Origin: Sphingobacterium sp. HMA12
Lineage (GTDB): Bacteria; Bacteroidota; Bacteroidia; Sphingobacteriales; Sphingobacteriaceae
DNA: 64,000 bases
Reading direction: 5' to 3'
Assembly: GCF_002933815.1 (NCBI RefSeq)
Contig: NZ_BEYR01000003.1
Span: 124,001-188,000 of the forward strand
Both the position numbers and the translations under genes were made by a program. This document shows, piece after piece, positions 9,363 through 17,300 of the stretch. The notes beneath the pieces were generated by a model, which did not search any database, was not told where the DNA came from, and was given only the letters and a program-made list of their open reading frames with translations. Within the stretch, counting starts at the first letter, position 1; each line of letters opens with the position of its first letter.

Positions 9363-11714
9363 GTGACTGAAAAAGTAAACTCAAATCAAGCTAATTCCGG
9401 ATCAAATAAGAAAAATGGAGGTGTTGGTCCAGATCCAATTAAAATGAAATATTTCGAATTTGAAGTAGGTTCATTCGGGAGTACATTTGAAGAGAGATTA
9501 GAAAAAATTCGTGCTATTGGAAGACTTGCTACTGAAGATTTTGAAAACAAATATCATGGTATTAGAGAATGGTTTTCACGATATGATCAGATTTCAATAC
9601 TATCATTCGGATTTTATTACTTTCTTTTGTCGGACCTAAGTCATGACGAGGAGGCAGTCAAGGGAGAATTAGAGTTTTCGCCATATTTTCAAGAACTGTT
9701 ACAGGCTTTTGCCCTGACGATGCCTCAAAGATATGAATATCGTCCTTTTTCAGAGGAGGTCAATAAGTTTAGAAATGACTTTCAAGAAATAGGCGAATTG
9801 GACAGGCTGAAACATTATAATATACCAGAGTCAGCAATGACTATGGATGATATATTTCGTCATCAGTTAAGGACAGATATCATGATGCATACAACGGCAG
9901 TTCGTAATTGGTCCTATGAACATAAAATGATCGCGGTAACTTTGGATCTAGCACTTGGAGTAAGGGATACATTTATAGAAGTACATGGATTTGACCCCTA
10001 TTTATTTTTAAAAATAATGTATCGAATGAGAGAGGAGGTTGAAAGCCGTGCGAATCTCCATAGGCAAAAAACAGTCGCCGTCATCAAAGCTGAAAATTAT
10101 GAGGCTACTTTTGAACAGTACGAGAAGGCGTTTCCGGTCCGAAGAACCTCAACAGAAGAAAGGAAATCAATTCTCGATATGGCCGGAATGGATCTGATGC
10201 GGCTAAAGAGCATGTTTCTGATGCACTCGGATATGTTTTTGGAGAGATTATTTTCCTTTGATTTTGATAGTATATCTATACTGTCGGATGGTAAGATTTC
10301 TGTTAATAAAGTTGAAGAGATTTTTACCAAGATTTCTTTGCGCTTTGGGGACCTTGCGGACCATAACCCTAAACATTTTTTACTTACAAATCCAATCCAT
10401 GAATGTCCATTTATAAGGCTAAATGAAAACACCATTTTTAGCACAATGTGGTCAATAATTACTCATTTGAGTATCGGGATTTTAGAGAAATTTTGCTCTG
10501 AAAATGAAAAGTTGAGAAAAAAATATAATGAAGTTCGGGCCTCTTATCTCGAAGATAAAGTAATGTCTCTCTTCAGGTCATCTTTTCCAACAGCTGAAAT
10601 ATATGCGGGAAGCAAATGGACAGGAAAAGATGGGAAAGTGTATGAAAATGACCTTCTCGTAATAGTTGACAATTTTGCCTTCGTGGTTGAGTCTAAATCT
10701 GGTCAAGTCAGCGCTTCGGCCAAAAGGGGAGCGCCAGACCGTCTGTTTAAGACCTTGCAAGAGCTGATCGAAGAACCATCCGATCAGGCGCTCCGTTTTA
10801 TTGAATATTTAAAAGATCATCCTAATAAATTGGTTCTTCCAGTTAAAAAGGGACCTAGCAATAGATTTGATGCAAGTAGGCTTAAGTACTTTATACCTCT
10901 AGGTGTTACTTTAAGCCATCTCGGAATGACAAGTTCCAACCTTAAGCAGTTAATTAGGGCAGGTGTAACCACAAAACCAATTGAGGAACTGGCTCCTTCG
11001 GTAAACTTGACAGATTTGGAAAGCGTTTTTGATCTCCTGCCTCTCGCCAGTCAAAAGTTGCATTATTTTCAACGTAGAAGAGAACTGGAGGCTAATATGG
11101 AGTATATCGGAGACGAACTTGATCTCTTAGCATGGTACCTTGATGATGGGTTTAATTTTTCACCGGAAATGGATAAGTACGGATTTATTAATGTGACATC
11201 CAAATCTAAGGAGCTGGATAATTATATTATTGGTTCTGCTAATAGTGAAAAAGTTGAAAAACCCGAACTCAGAATGACAAAATGGTGGAAGGATATTTTG
11301 ACCAGGATTGAGGACAGAAAGTTCCAAAGCTGGCTGGAAGTTTCATATATTCTCTTAAATATTCCTATTTCAGGACAGGAACATTTTGAAAAGGAAGTAA
11401 ATGCACTCAAGCAGAAAATCCATGCGGGAAGAGCGGAATTTCCACATAATTGGATTTTAATGTCATCACAGGAGGAGAAACGTAGGTTCTATATTGCAGG
11501 ATATTGCTATGTGAATATTTATTATGATGAAAGAAATGATGCTATCAGTGATATCCTTCATTCTGAAGAGACCAACGACGGAAAAGGAGTTTTGGTAGTA
11601 GGGATGAACATTGATAAAGAACAGTACCCTTACAGCATTTTAGGCTGTCGTCTCTCTTCCAAACTTTTTGATAATAAATATTTGAAAATGGTTAATGCTA
11701 GCAATAACATGTAA
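9363..11714 (+). CDS. Large protein with internal PD-(D/E)xK (NERD-like) nuclease domain
   Basis: This 783-residue protein starts at a GTG (9363); the first internal ATG is 27 codons later, within the less conserved-looking lead segment, so the true start is uncertain. Around residues 425-445 the pattern ENDLLVIVD followed by FVVESKSGQ gives the D...ExK core of a restriction-like nuclease, preceded by a conserved-looking helix (YLEDKVMSLF). This resembles NERD and related nuclease domains. The N-terminal half and the C-terminal 250 residues match nothing I can name. It probably forms an operon with the HEPN-like gene just upstream. A defence role is inferred from context. Confidence 0.65.
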   Translation: MTEKVNSNQANSGSNKKNGGVGPDPIKMKYFEFEVGSFGSTFEERLEKIRAIGRLATEDFENKYHGIREWFSRYDQISILSFGFYYFLLSDLSHDEEAVKGELEFSPYFQELLQAFALTMPQRYEYRPFSEEVNKFRNDFQEIGELDRLKHYNIPESAMTMDDIFRHQLRTDIMMHTTAVRNWSYEHKMIAVTLDLALGVRDTFIEVHGFDPYLFLKIMYRMREEVESRANLHRQKTVAVIKAENYEATFEQYEKAFPVRRTSTEERKSILDMAGMDLMRLKSMFLMHSDMFLERLFSFDFDSISILSDGKISVNKVEEIFTKISLRFGDLADHNPKHFLLTNPIHECPFIRLNENTIFSTMWSIITHLSIGILEKFCSENEKLRKKYNEVRASYLEDKVMSLFRSSFPTAEIYAGSKWTGKDGKVYENDLLVIVDNFAFVVESKSGQVSASAKRGAPDRLFKTLQELIEEPSDQALRFIEYLKDHPNKLVLPVKKGPSNRFDASRLKYFIPLGVTLSHLGMTSSNLKQLIRAGVTTKPIEELAPSVNLTDLESVFDLLPLASQKLHYFQRRRELEANMEYIGDELDLLAWYLDDGFNFSPEMDKYGFINVTSKSKELDNYIIGSANSEKVEKPELRMTKWWKDILTRIEDRKFQSWLEVSYILLNIPISGQEHFEKEVNALKQKIHAGRAEFPHNWILMSSQEEKRRFYIAGYCYVNIYYDERNDAISDILHSEETNDGKGVLVVGMNIDKEQYPYSILGCRLSSKLFDNKYLKMVNASNNM

Positions 11715-11816
11715 ATCATATCTCGTAATAAATATTTTCTTGTGTATCAATTTTATAAAAATTGTTGCGGATCTTAATAAGATTTGATGAGGTGTTGATT
11801 TAAAAGGAAATAAAAA

Positions 11817-13241
11817 TTAATCTGTTTTTTTTTCAGTTGGAAAAAAGTACATTTGGAACCAACCATTAAATCTTCTGATACTTATGGAACCGTTTGCTAT
11901 TTCCCATGTTCTACCCAGCCAATCCTCCTCATTATTAACTTCTCCCGCCTCATAATATGATTTCCCATTTATATCTACTCCAAATTTGTCTACAAATAAT
12001 TTCAACATTCCTTCAATTTCTCGGTAATGGATATAGTGTATTTTTGCGGGACTTGCCTTGCTCAAAATAAAAAGCGCATCATTAGCTTTTGAGGTTGGAA
12101 CGAATAGTTTATTAAAGAAGTTAAAAAAATATTCATTTGTGTACTTAACCAAACCAAAAATTTCCCCATTGCTATATTTCTGTTCTTGATAATTGTTGGT
12201 GCTTTGACATTCTTTTATTGTCGTATCGAAGTGTTCATCAAAGGTATTGGGGTGAAGAAACGCATTATAATATTGGACAAATTCGTTGGGCTTTAGGACA
12301 ATGGTATTAATATCCAACTTTTGAAATACCGCTCTGGTTTTGTGGTAATTTCTGTCATCATTTGTAATATAAAACTCACATCTTGAAGCAAAAGCGGAAT
12401 GGGAAGCGTCTTCTGTTGTATTCTTAAATGTATTTTTCTCCTTGTCCGTGACTTTTACTTTATCAGCTTTAAAGCCGTGCATATCTAGATTTACATATTC
12501 ATTTATGATATCGTTAAACCATTCGGGTGCATTTTTTGTATTATCGAAATATTGGCCAGCGTCGAAGTTTTCTATCCCATTTTTTTTGTAAGCATTTTCT
12601 ATAACATCGAAAGGATTCTTGTCTTGGCTGAAGTGTCCATTGCTTATTCCTACCTGTTGAACTATAGACCTTATATCCTTATATCCTTCGCCTTCATTCA
12701 TATTATGTAACATATGTCCAAAACTTTTAAAAAATCCTTTCATGGTGAGATCATCCTTTAGGCCAGGGAACATCGTCTCTAGCATTTGTGCACTTTCTGG
12801 ATTTTGAAATGCCTCCTTGAAAGCATTATCTAAAGGAATCGCAGCAATCATATTTTTCATGGAATTCACAAGCCCGTACATAGGATTATCTGATTCAATT
12901 GAATCAAATAAGCTATCAAGGCAAAGGTTTCTGAAAAGCGGTGCTTCCGAAATTCTGTCATCCAGCAGTTCTCCGGGATCATAGATTCCTAAGGTCACCT
13001 TTTTTGAATCGTTTGCTAGGCATAAATTCTGGGTTAAACTGGTTATGTATTCCAAGTCCTCCTGGACTAATTTCTGTTCCTGTTCACTATCGTTTTTGAT
13101 GCTGGCAAAAATGTCTCCAATATGGGAAGTTGAATATACTAATAGAAATTTCTCTTTATTTGAGATAATATCGGTTAGATCTGGGAAATAGTTATTTTTC
13201 ATTCCAGACATCACGTTCCAGTCTAAATATACCTTTATCAT
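11817..13241 (-). CDS. PIN-like nuclease domain protein
   Basis: This 474-residue protein begins with MIKVYLDWN, the typical first beta strand and Asp (D7) of PIN-type ribonuclease domains. The partner acidic cluster comes unusually late: EDASHSAFASRC (about 277-288) followed by YITNDDRN (about 291-298), as in PIN proteins with the core split by a large insert. The inserted segment (about 60-270) is unrecognised. No obvious antitoxin gene is adjacent. The gene is divergent from the serine recombinase and convergent with the 783-residue nuclease gene. RNase activity is inferred from the fold signature. Confidence 0.6.
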   Translation of the reverse strand: MIKVYLDWNVMSGMKNNYFPDLTDIISNKEKFLLVYSTSHIGDIFASIKNDSEQEQKLVQEDLEYITSLTQNLCLANDSKKVTLGIYDPGELLDDRISEAPLFRNLCLDSLFDSIESDNPMYGLVNSMKNMIAAIPLDNAFKEAFQNPESAQMLETMFPGLKDDLTMKGFFKSFGHMLHNMNEGEGYKDIRSIVQQVGISNGHFSQDKNPFDVIENAYKKNGIENFDAGQYFDNTKNAPEWFNDIINEYVNLDMHGFKADKVKVTDKEKNTFKNTTEDASHSAFASRCEFYITNDDRNYHKTRAVFQKLDINTIVLKPNEFVQYYNAFLHPNTFDEHFDTTIKECQSTNNYQEQKYSNGEIFGLVKYTNEYFFNFFNKLFVPTSKANDALFILSKASPAKIHYIHYREIEGMLKLFVDKFGVDINGKSYYEAGEVNNEEDWLGRTWEIANGSISIRRFNGWFQMYFFPTEKKTD

Positions 13242-13385
13242 AATTCCGTATTTATCATTTCTCGAATTTAAGAAAACTTTTTAGAATGATTTTTCGAATA
13301 AAATATAGGTAAATAATTGTTGTTTTTTACGTAATCTTTGTGTAATAAATTGGTTGTAAATAAGTTAAATAAATTCGTTGTTCAA

Positions 13386-14858
13386 ATGAAAACAGCCTAT
13401 CTATACGTCCGTGTAAGCACAGACGAGCAAAAGAAAAAGGGGTACTCTTTGCCAGAACAAGAGGATAGATTACTAAAATATTGTGATTATAATAATATAA
13501 AAGTTCTGGGTATTTATCGAGAAGACTATTCGGCAAAAGATTTTAATCGGCCAGAATGGAAAAAGTTGCTTGCAATAGTCAAGCAGAAGCCAAGAGAAAA
13601 TAGGAACATACTCTTTATTAAATGGGATCGATTCAGTCGGAATATAGAATATGCTTATGAAATGATAGGCTTGTTACGTAAATATAATACAACACCTATA
13701 GCGATCGACCAACCAATAGATCTTTCTGTTCCTGAAAGTACAGTCATGTTAGCTGTCTATCTATCGGTACCGGAAGCGGAGAACAGTAGAAGGGCCATGA
13801 ATACAGCAAATGGAATTCGCCGCGCAAAACAAATGGGAAGATTTCCTGGAAAGGCTCCTTTAGGATATATCAATATGAGCGATTTTGATGGAAGGAAAAT
13901 AATCGTTCCTAAACAACCTGAAGCGAATATCATAAAGTGGGTTTTTCGTCAACTAGCCAAGAACACCAATAAGATAGATTATATCCGAAAGATAGCTGAT
14001 GCAAAAGGTTTAAAATGTTCACGCTCACATTTTTTTAGAATTATACGCAATCCGGCATATTGTGGCCTTATATCAATAAAGATTTCTTCAAAAGAGCAGC
14101 AAATGGTTAAAGGAATTCATGACCCCTTGATTTCTGAAGTATTGTTTAATGAGGTTCAGCGTATTATTACTAGAAAAAGAATAGTTACGTCTAAAACTAA
14201 TGAATTGAATGAAACTTTTTATCTGAAAAGTTTTCTTCTATGTCCTATTTGCTACAAAAGGCTTTGTGGCAGCTTCTCTAAAGGCAAAACAAAAAGATAT
14301 CCTTATTATCATTGTAATGCTAAATGTAAGACAAGAGTAAATGCGTTAACTCTTAACGACGCTTATTGTAGTGAACTTCAGAGCCTGCAGCTTTCTAAAA
14401 ACGTGACTGAACTATTTAGTAGTATTTTGGAGGATTGTAATATAAATATACAGAAAGCAGAAGATATACAGGAACGCAACATGCTAGTTCGAAGATTAAG
14501 GGATCAGGAATTGCTACTTTCCCAAGCAAGAAAACTATTTGTAGCTTCTGTATTAGGAAATGATGACTACTACGCCATTAAAAGGGAATATCAAATCAAT
14601 TCTCAAAGTATTAAAGGAGAACTTTCCGATGTAAATACTAAATTGGAAAACTATAAGAAGCATCGTGAGTTGATGTCAGTTTCGTTCATAGATGTTTTTC
14701 AAGTATTTAAACATTTAGAAACTGCAGATAAGATGCATTTGGTCAGCCTAATACCACCTAATAGATTTGACTTGCAGAAGAGAAGTATATCCTTGCATCT
14801 TGATAGTGCCTTATTAAAAATATTACTCCCAAAAATATCCGAAAAACAACAGCCATGA
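13386..14858 (+). CDS. Large serine recombinase (site-specific integrase)
   Basis: This protein should integrate and excise the island. The N-terminal resolvase domain shows YLYVRVSTDEQ with the catalytic Ser11, then RFSRN and the long E-helix region. A recombinase domain follows (about 130-250), then a zinc-ribbon segment with CPICYKRLCG and a later cysteine pair (about 290-325), and a coiled-coil region before the end. That is the layout of large serine recombinases; 490 residues is a normal length. An upstream in-frame TTG at 13338 exists, but the ATG at 13386 puts the catalytic core at the usual distance. The stop overlaps the start of the next small gene. Confidence 0.92.
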   Translation: MKTAYLYVRVSTDEQKKKGYSLPEQEDRLLKYCDYNNIKVLGIYREDYSAKDFNRPEWKKLLAIVKQKPRENRNILFIKWDRFSRNIEYAYEMIGLLRKYNTTPIAIDQPIDLSVPESTVMLAVYLSVPEAENSRRAMNTANGIRRAKQMGRFPGKAPLGYINMSDFDGRKIIVPKQPEANIIKWVFRQLAKNTNKIDYIRKIADAKGLKCSRSHFFRIIRNPAYCGLISIKISSKEQQMVKGIHDPLISEVLFNEVQRIITRKRIVTSKTNELNETFYLKSFLLCPICYKRLCGSFSKGKTKRYPYYHCNAKCKTRVNALTLNDAYCSELQSLQLSKNVTELFSSILEDCNINIQKAEDIQERNMLVRRLRDQELLLSQARKLFVASVLGNDDYYAIKREYQINSQSIKGELSDVNTKLENYKKHRELMSVSFIDVFQVFKHLETADKMHLVSLIPPNRFDLQKRSISLHLDSALLKILLPKISEKQQP

Positions 14859-15049
14859 ATTATATAGAAAAAAAGATCTCCACTAATAAAGCTATGGCGA
14901 TATTAGCTAAAAATGGAATTCATGTAAATGAGAAAGAGACTGCTATTATATTAGATTTTTTATATTTAATGGCCAAATACTACAGCGTTGATCCTTGTAG
15001 TTTGGATGCCGAATCCTTAAGGAGATATCGAACTCAGGAAAAATGGTAG
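14855..15049 (+). CDS. Small recombinase-associated protein
   Basis: This 64-residue protein starts inside the last codons of the recombinase (ATGA overlap), so translation is probably coupled. The pattern ISTNKAMAILAKNGI...ILDFLYLMAK is familiar from small proteins encoded next to Bacteroidota integrases, where they are of unknown function and may be excision or directionality factors; that function is not shown. Its last codons (LRRYRT) lie in the direct repeat whose second copy is beside ssrA. Confidence 0.65.
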   Translation: MNYIEKKISTNKAMAILAKNGIHVNEKETAIILDFLYLMAKYYSVDPCSLDAESLRRYRTQEKW

Positions 15050-15212
15050 GAGAGTGGCTACAAACCTCATTTTTTGCGTCATCGATAACCAAAGACTAAA
15101 TATTTTTGTTAAAATTTTCGAACTCTAAATGAACGTGCTTCAATAGCTTGGTTCATAGTTTTTTATATACACAAAAAAAGGAGACAACTTCTATCAAGTG
15201 TCCCTTAAGTGG
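15012..15212 (+). repeat. Direct repeat copy 1 (right end of the recombinase element)
   Basis: About 200 bp that align with 30069-30272 over the whole length at roughly 85 percent by eye, including AAGGAGATATCGAACTC, AAATTTTCGAACTCTAAATG and a terminator-like hairpin near the end. Here the hairpin is imperfect (GGAGACAACTT...CAAGTGTCCC). Similarity stops just after TTAAGTGG. It probably marks the element's right attachment end, since it follows the recombinase gene pair. Confidence 0.75.
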
Positions 15213-15414
15213 CGAGAGTCCCGCTCTAGGAAAATGGTTTAAGCGATATCATGAATTTGGAATTGACATTTAATTACAGTTCTTAAAAACTTGCCTTCTG
15301 AAAAAGATAATAATTGAGATCGTCCAACTTTCCAAGATATAGAATATATGCAAGTTTTGTTTTAAGCCTAGAAAATGTTACTATTGTGTTTTGTCACTTT
15401 TGGTCTTAAGTATC
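15213..15414. other. Intergenic stretch between repeat and PUL regulator
   Basis: About 200 bases without a gene. The first bases, GTGGCGAGAGTCCCGCTCT, occupy the place where ssrA begins in the other repeat copy but do not match it convincingly. No strong promoter was found for the regulator. Confidence 0.4.
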
Positions 15415-17088
15415 ATGTATAGACGTATTTTAAATGCCCTATTGATTGTCATATCGGTTATCCTATGTAAAGCAGGAACCGGACAAAATACTTCATTGAT
15501 ACAACTGCTTCAGATGATCGACAAAAAGGAAGAGTTTATGGTCATCAAAGAAGCGAGAATAGAAGATTTGGTACGACAGCTTCAGAAATCAACAAATAAC
15601 GCTTCCAGACAATACGAATTAAACCAGCTCCTTTACCAAGAGTATGCTTCATATAAACTAGATTCTGCGATTATATATGCCAGGGGAAATGTAAAGTTAG
15701 CACAAAAGAGCGGCGATTCCTTCCAAGTCAATGAGAGTAATCTGGACCTTGCTTCATTTTACTTCACAGCAGGTATGTATATTGATGCTTATAAGTTATT
15801 GGCCGCTGCAGAGAAGAGCAAGCTTCCTAGAGAACTGTTGATCAAGTATTACGATGCATGGAAAAGGCTCTATAAATTTTATTCATTTTCAAATACCGAC
15901 GATCGGCAGTATGCCATTCGGAGTGACCGCTATCGCGATTCGCTCTTAAGTGAACTGGACACGACAAGCAGTCAATACCGTATAGTTTATGCCGAAAAGC
16001 TCCATGATGAAGGGAAATTTGAGGAAGCGAAAAAGAGTTTGATGTATATGCTTGATCTTTCCCGAAAAGAGGATCATGAACATGCCATCTTATGTTATGC
16101 CCTGGCTAAAATCTATGAAAAGGAAGGAAATGTTGACCTTCAACGCAAATATTTGACGCTATCCGCAATTAGTGATATTAAAAATGCCATCAAGGAGAAT
16201 GCCTCGATGCAGGCATTAGCGACCTTATTGTATAAGTCAAACCATATTGAAGAAGCCTATAGCTGTATCAAATCGTCAATGGAGGATGCTATATTTTGTA
16301 ATGCCCGTTTCCGGACCTATGAAGCTTCGCAGATCTTTCCAATCATAAACTCAGCTTATCAAGAAAATGAATTACAACAAAAGGCAAAATTGACAATCTT
16401 TCTAGCGATTGTCAGTATCCTATCGCTGTGCCTCATTATAGCAGTTATTTTGATATACAGGCAGATGAAGCGGGTAAATCGCGTCCGTAGAGAGCTCTTC
16501 GAACTCAATCAAAAATTGCAGGTGCTCAATCAGCAATTGAATACAGCCAATGACGAACTTCATACCACCAATAGCGAAGTGCTGTCTATGAATAGCGAGT
16601 TGGCAGAAACCAATCACATCAAAGAAGCCTATATCGGTGAGTTCCTAAACTTATGTTCCTTATATATTGATAAGCTCGAAAAATATCAGATTTCGCTCAA
16701 CAAGATGGTCATGGCCAAGAAGATCGAAGAGCTCAAGCAGATGCTTAAATCTCGCGATATGATCGACCATGAAGTAAGAGAATTATACGCCACTTTTGAT
16801 CATGTATTTTTGCACTTGTATCCGAACTTTGTGGAAGATTTCAATGCACTGTTAGTCCCAGATATGCAAGTCGTCTTGAAGCCAAATGAAGTACTGAGCC
16901 CGGAACTCCGTATTTTTGCATTGATACGTTTGGGTATTACAGACAGCGCAAAGATAGCCCGTTTCCTGCACTATTCAACCAATACCATTTATACCTACCG
17001 GACCAAATTCAGAAATAAAGCTGCTGTCCCGCGCGAAGATTTTGATGAATTGGTCACAAAAATAGGTCGAAAAGCCCTAAATTATTGA
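15415..17088 (+). CDS. SusR-like (DUF6377-type) membrane-bound transcriptional regulator
   Basis: This 557-residue protein likely senses alpha-glucan oligosaccharides and activates the adjacent locus. It has an N-terminal hydrophobic signal (about 5-20), a periplasmic helical region resembling TPR repeats, a transmembrane helix (AKLTIFLAIVSILSLCLII region, about 325-350), a coiled coil with NEL/NSE repeats (about 365-405) and a C-terminal helix-turn-helix with IARFLHYSTNTIYTYRTKF (about 520-540). That is the plan of SusR-type regulators of Bacteroidota. An upstream TTG (15391) is possible, but the ATG at 15415 gives a cleaner signal sequence. It sits immediately before susC on the same strand. 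Confidence 0.8.
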   Translation: MYRRILNALLIVISVILCKAGTGQNTSLIQLLQMIDKKEEFMVIKEARIEDLVRQLQKSTNNASRQYELNQLLYQEYASYKLDSAIIYARGNVKLAQKSGDSFQVNESNLDLASFYFTAGMYIDAYKLLAAAEKSKLPRELLIKYYDAWKRLYKFYSFSNTDDRQYAIRSDRYRDSLLSELDTTSSQYRIVYAEKLHDEGKFEEAKKSLMYMLDLSRKEDHEHAILCYALAKIYEKEGNVDLQRKYLTLSAISDIKNAIKENASMQALATLLYKSNHIEEAYSCIKSSMEDAIFCNARFRTYEASQIFPIINSAYQENELQQKAKLTIFLAIVSILSLCLIIAVILIYRQMKRVNRVRRELFELNQKLQVLNQQLNTANDELHTTNSEVLSMNSELAETNHIKEAYIGEFLNLCSLYIDKLEKYQISLNKMVMAKKIEELKQMLKSRDMIDHEVRELYATFDHVFLHLYPNFVEDFNALLVPDMQVVLKPNEVLSPELRIFALIRLGITDSAKIARFLHYSTNTIYTYRTKFRNKAAVPREDFDELVTKIGRKALNY

Positions 17089-17233
17089 CCTAATCTTCTA
17101 TATATTTCTTTGTTGTATTTGATATAATATTCTGTTTTTTAGGTTTTTACGTTTTTGTTGTTTCTATATTCGGCGATACACCTCTTTTATCTGCTCTTTG
17201 ATCCTCTTATTTTTGGATAAACCAATTAGGGGG

Positions 17234-17257
17234 CGATTTGACACTAGTTTCAAATCG
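17234..17257. promoter_or_regulatory. Inverted repeat in the susC leader, near a TAnnTTTG element
   Basis: CGATTTGA (17234-17241) and TCAAATCG (17250-17257) form 8-bp perfect arms with an 8-bp spacer, 43 bp before the SusC start. TATTTTTG at 17208-17215 matches the Bacteroidota TAnnTTTG promoter element, so the repeat would lie just downstream of the transcription start. It could be the binding site for the SusR-like regulator or a leader hairpin. Confidence 0.45.
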
Positions 17258-17300
17258 AAATTAAATAACAATTATAAGTAATACGTAAAAATCAAATTTT

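Noticed and set aside
15213..15240. Decayed ssrA 3' end next to repeat copy 1
   Set aside because: The similarity to the ssrA T arm is too weak beyond TTAAGTGG to claim.
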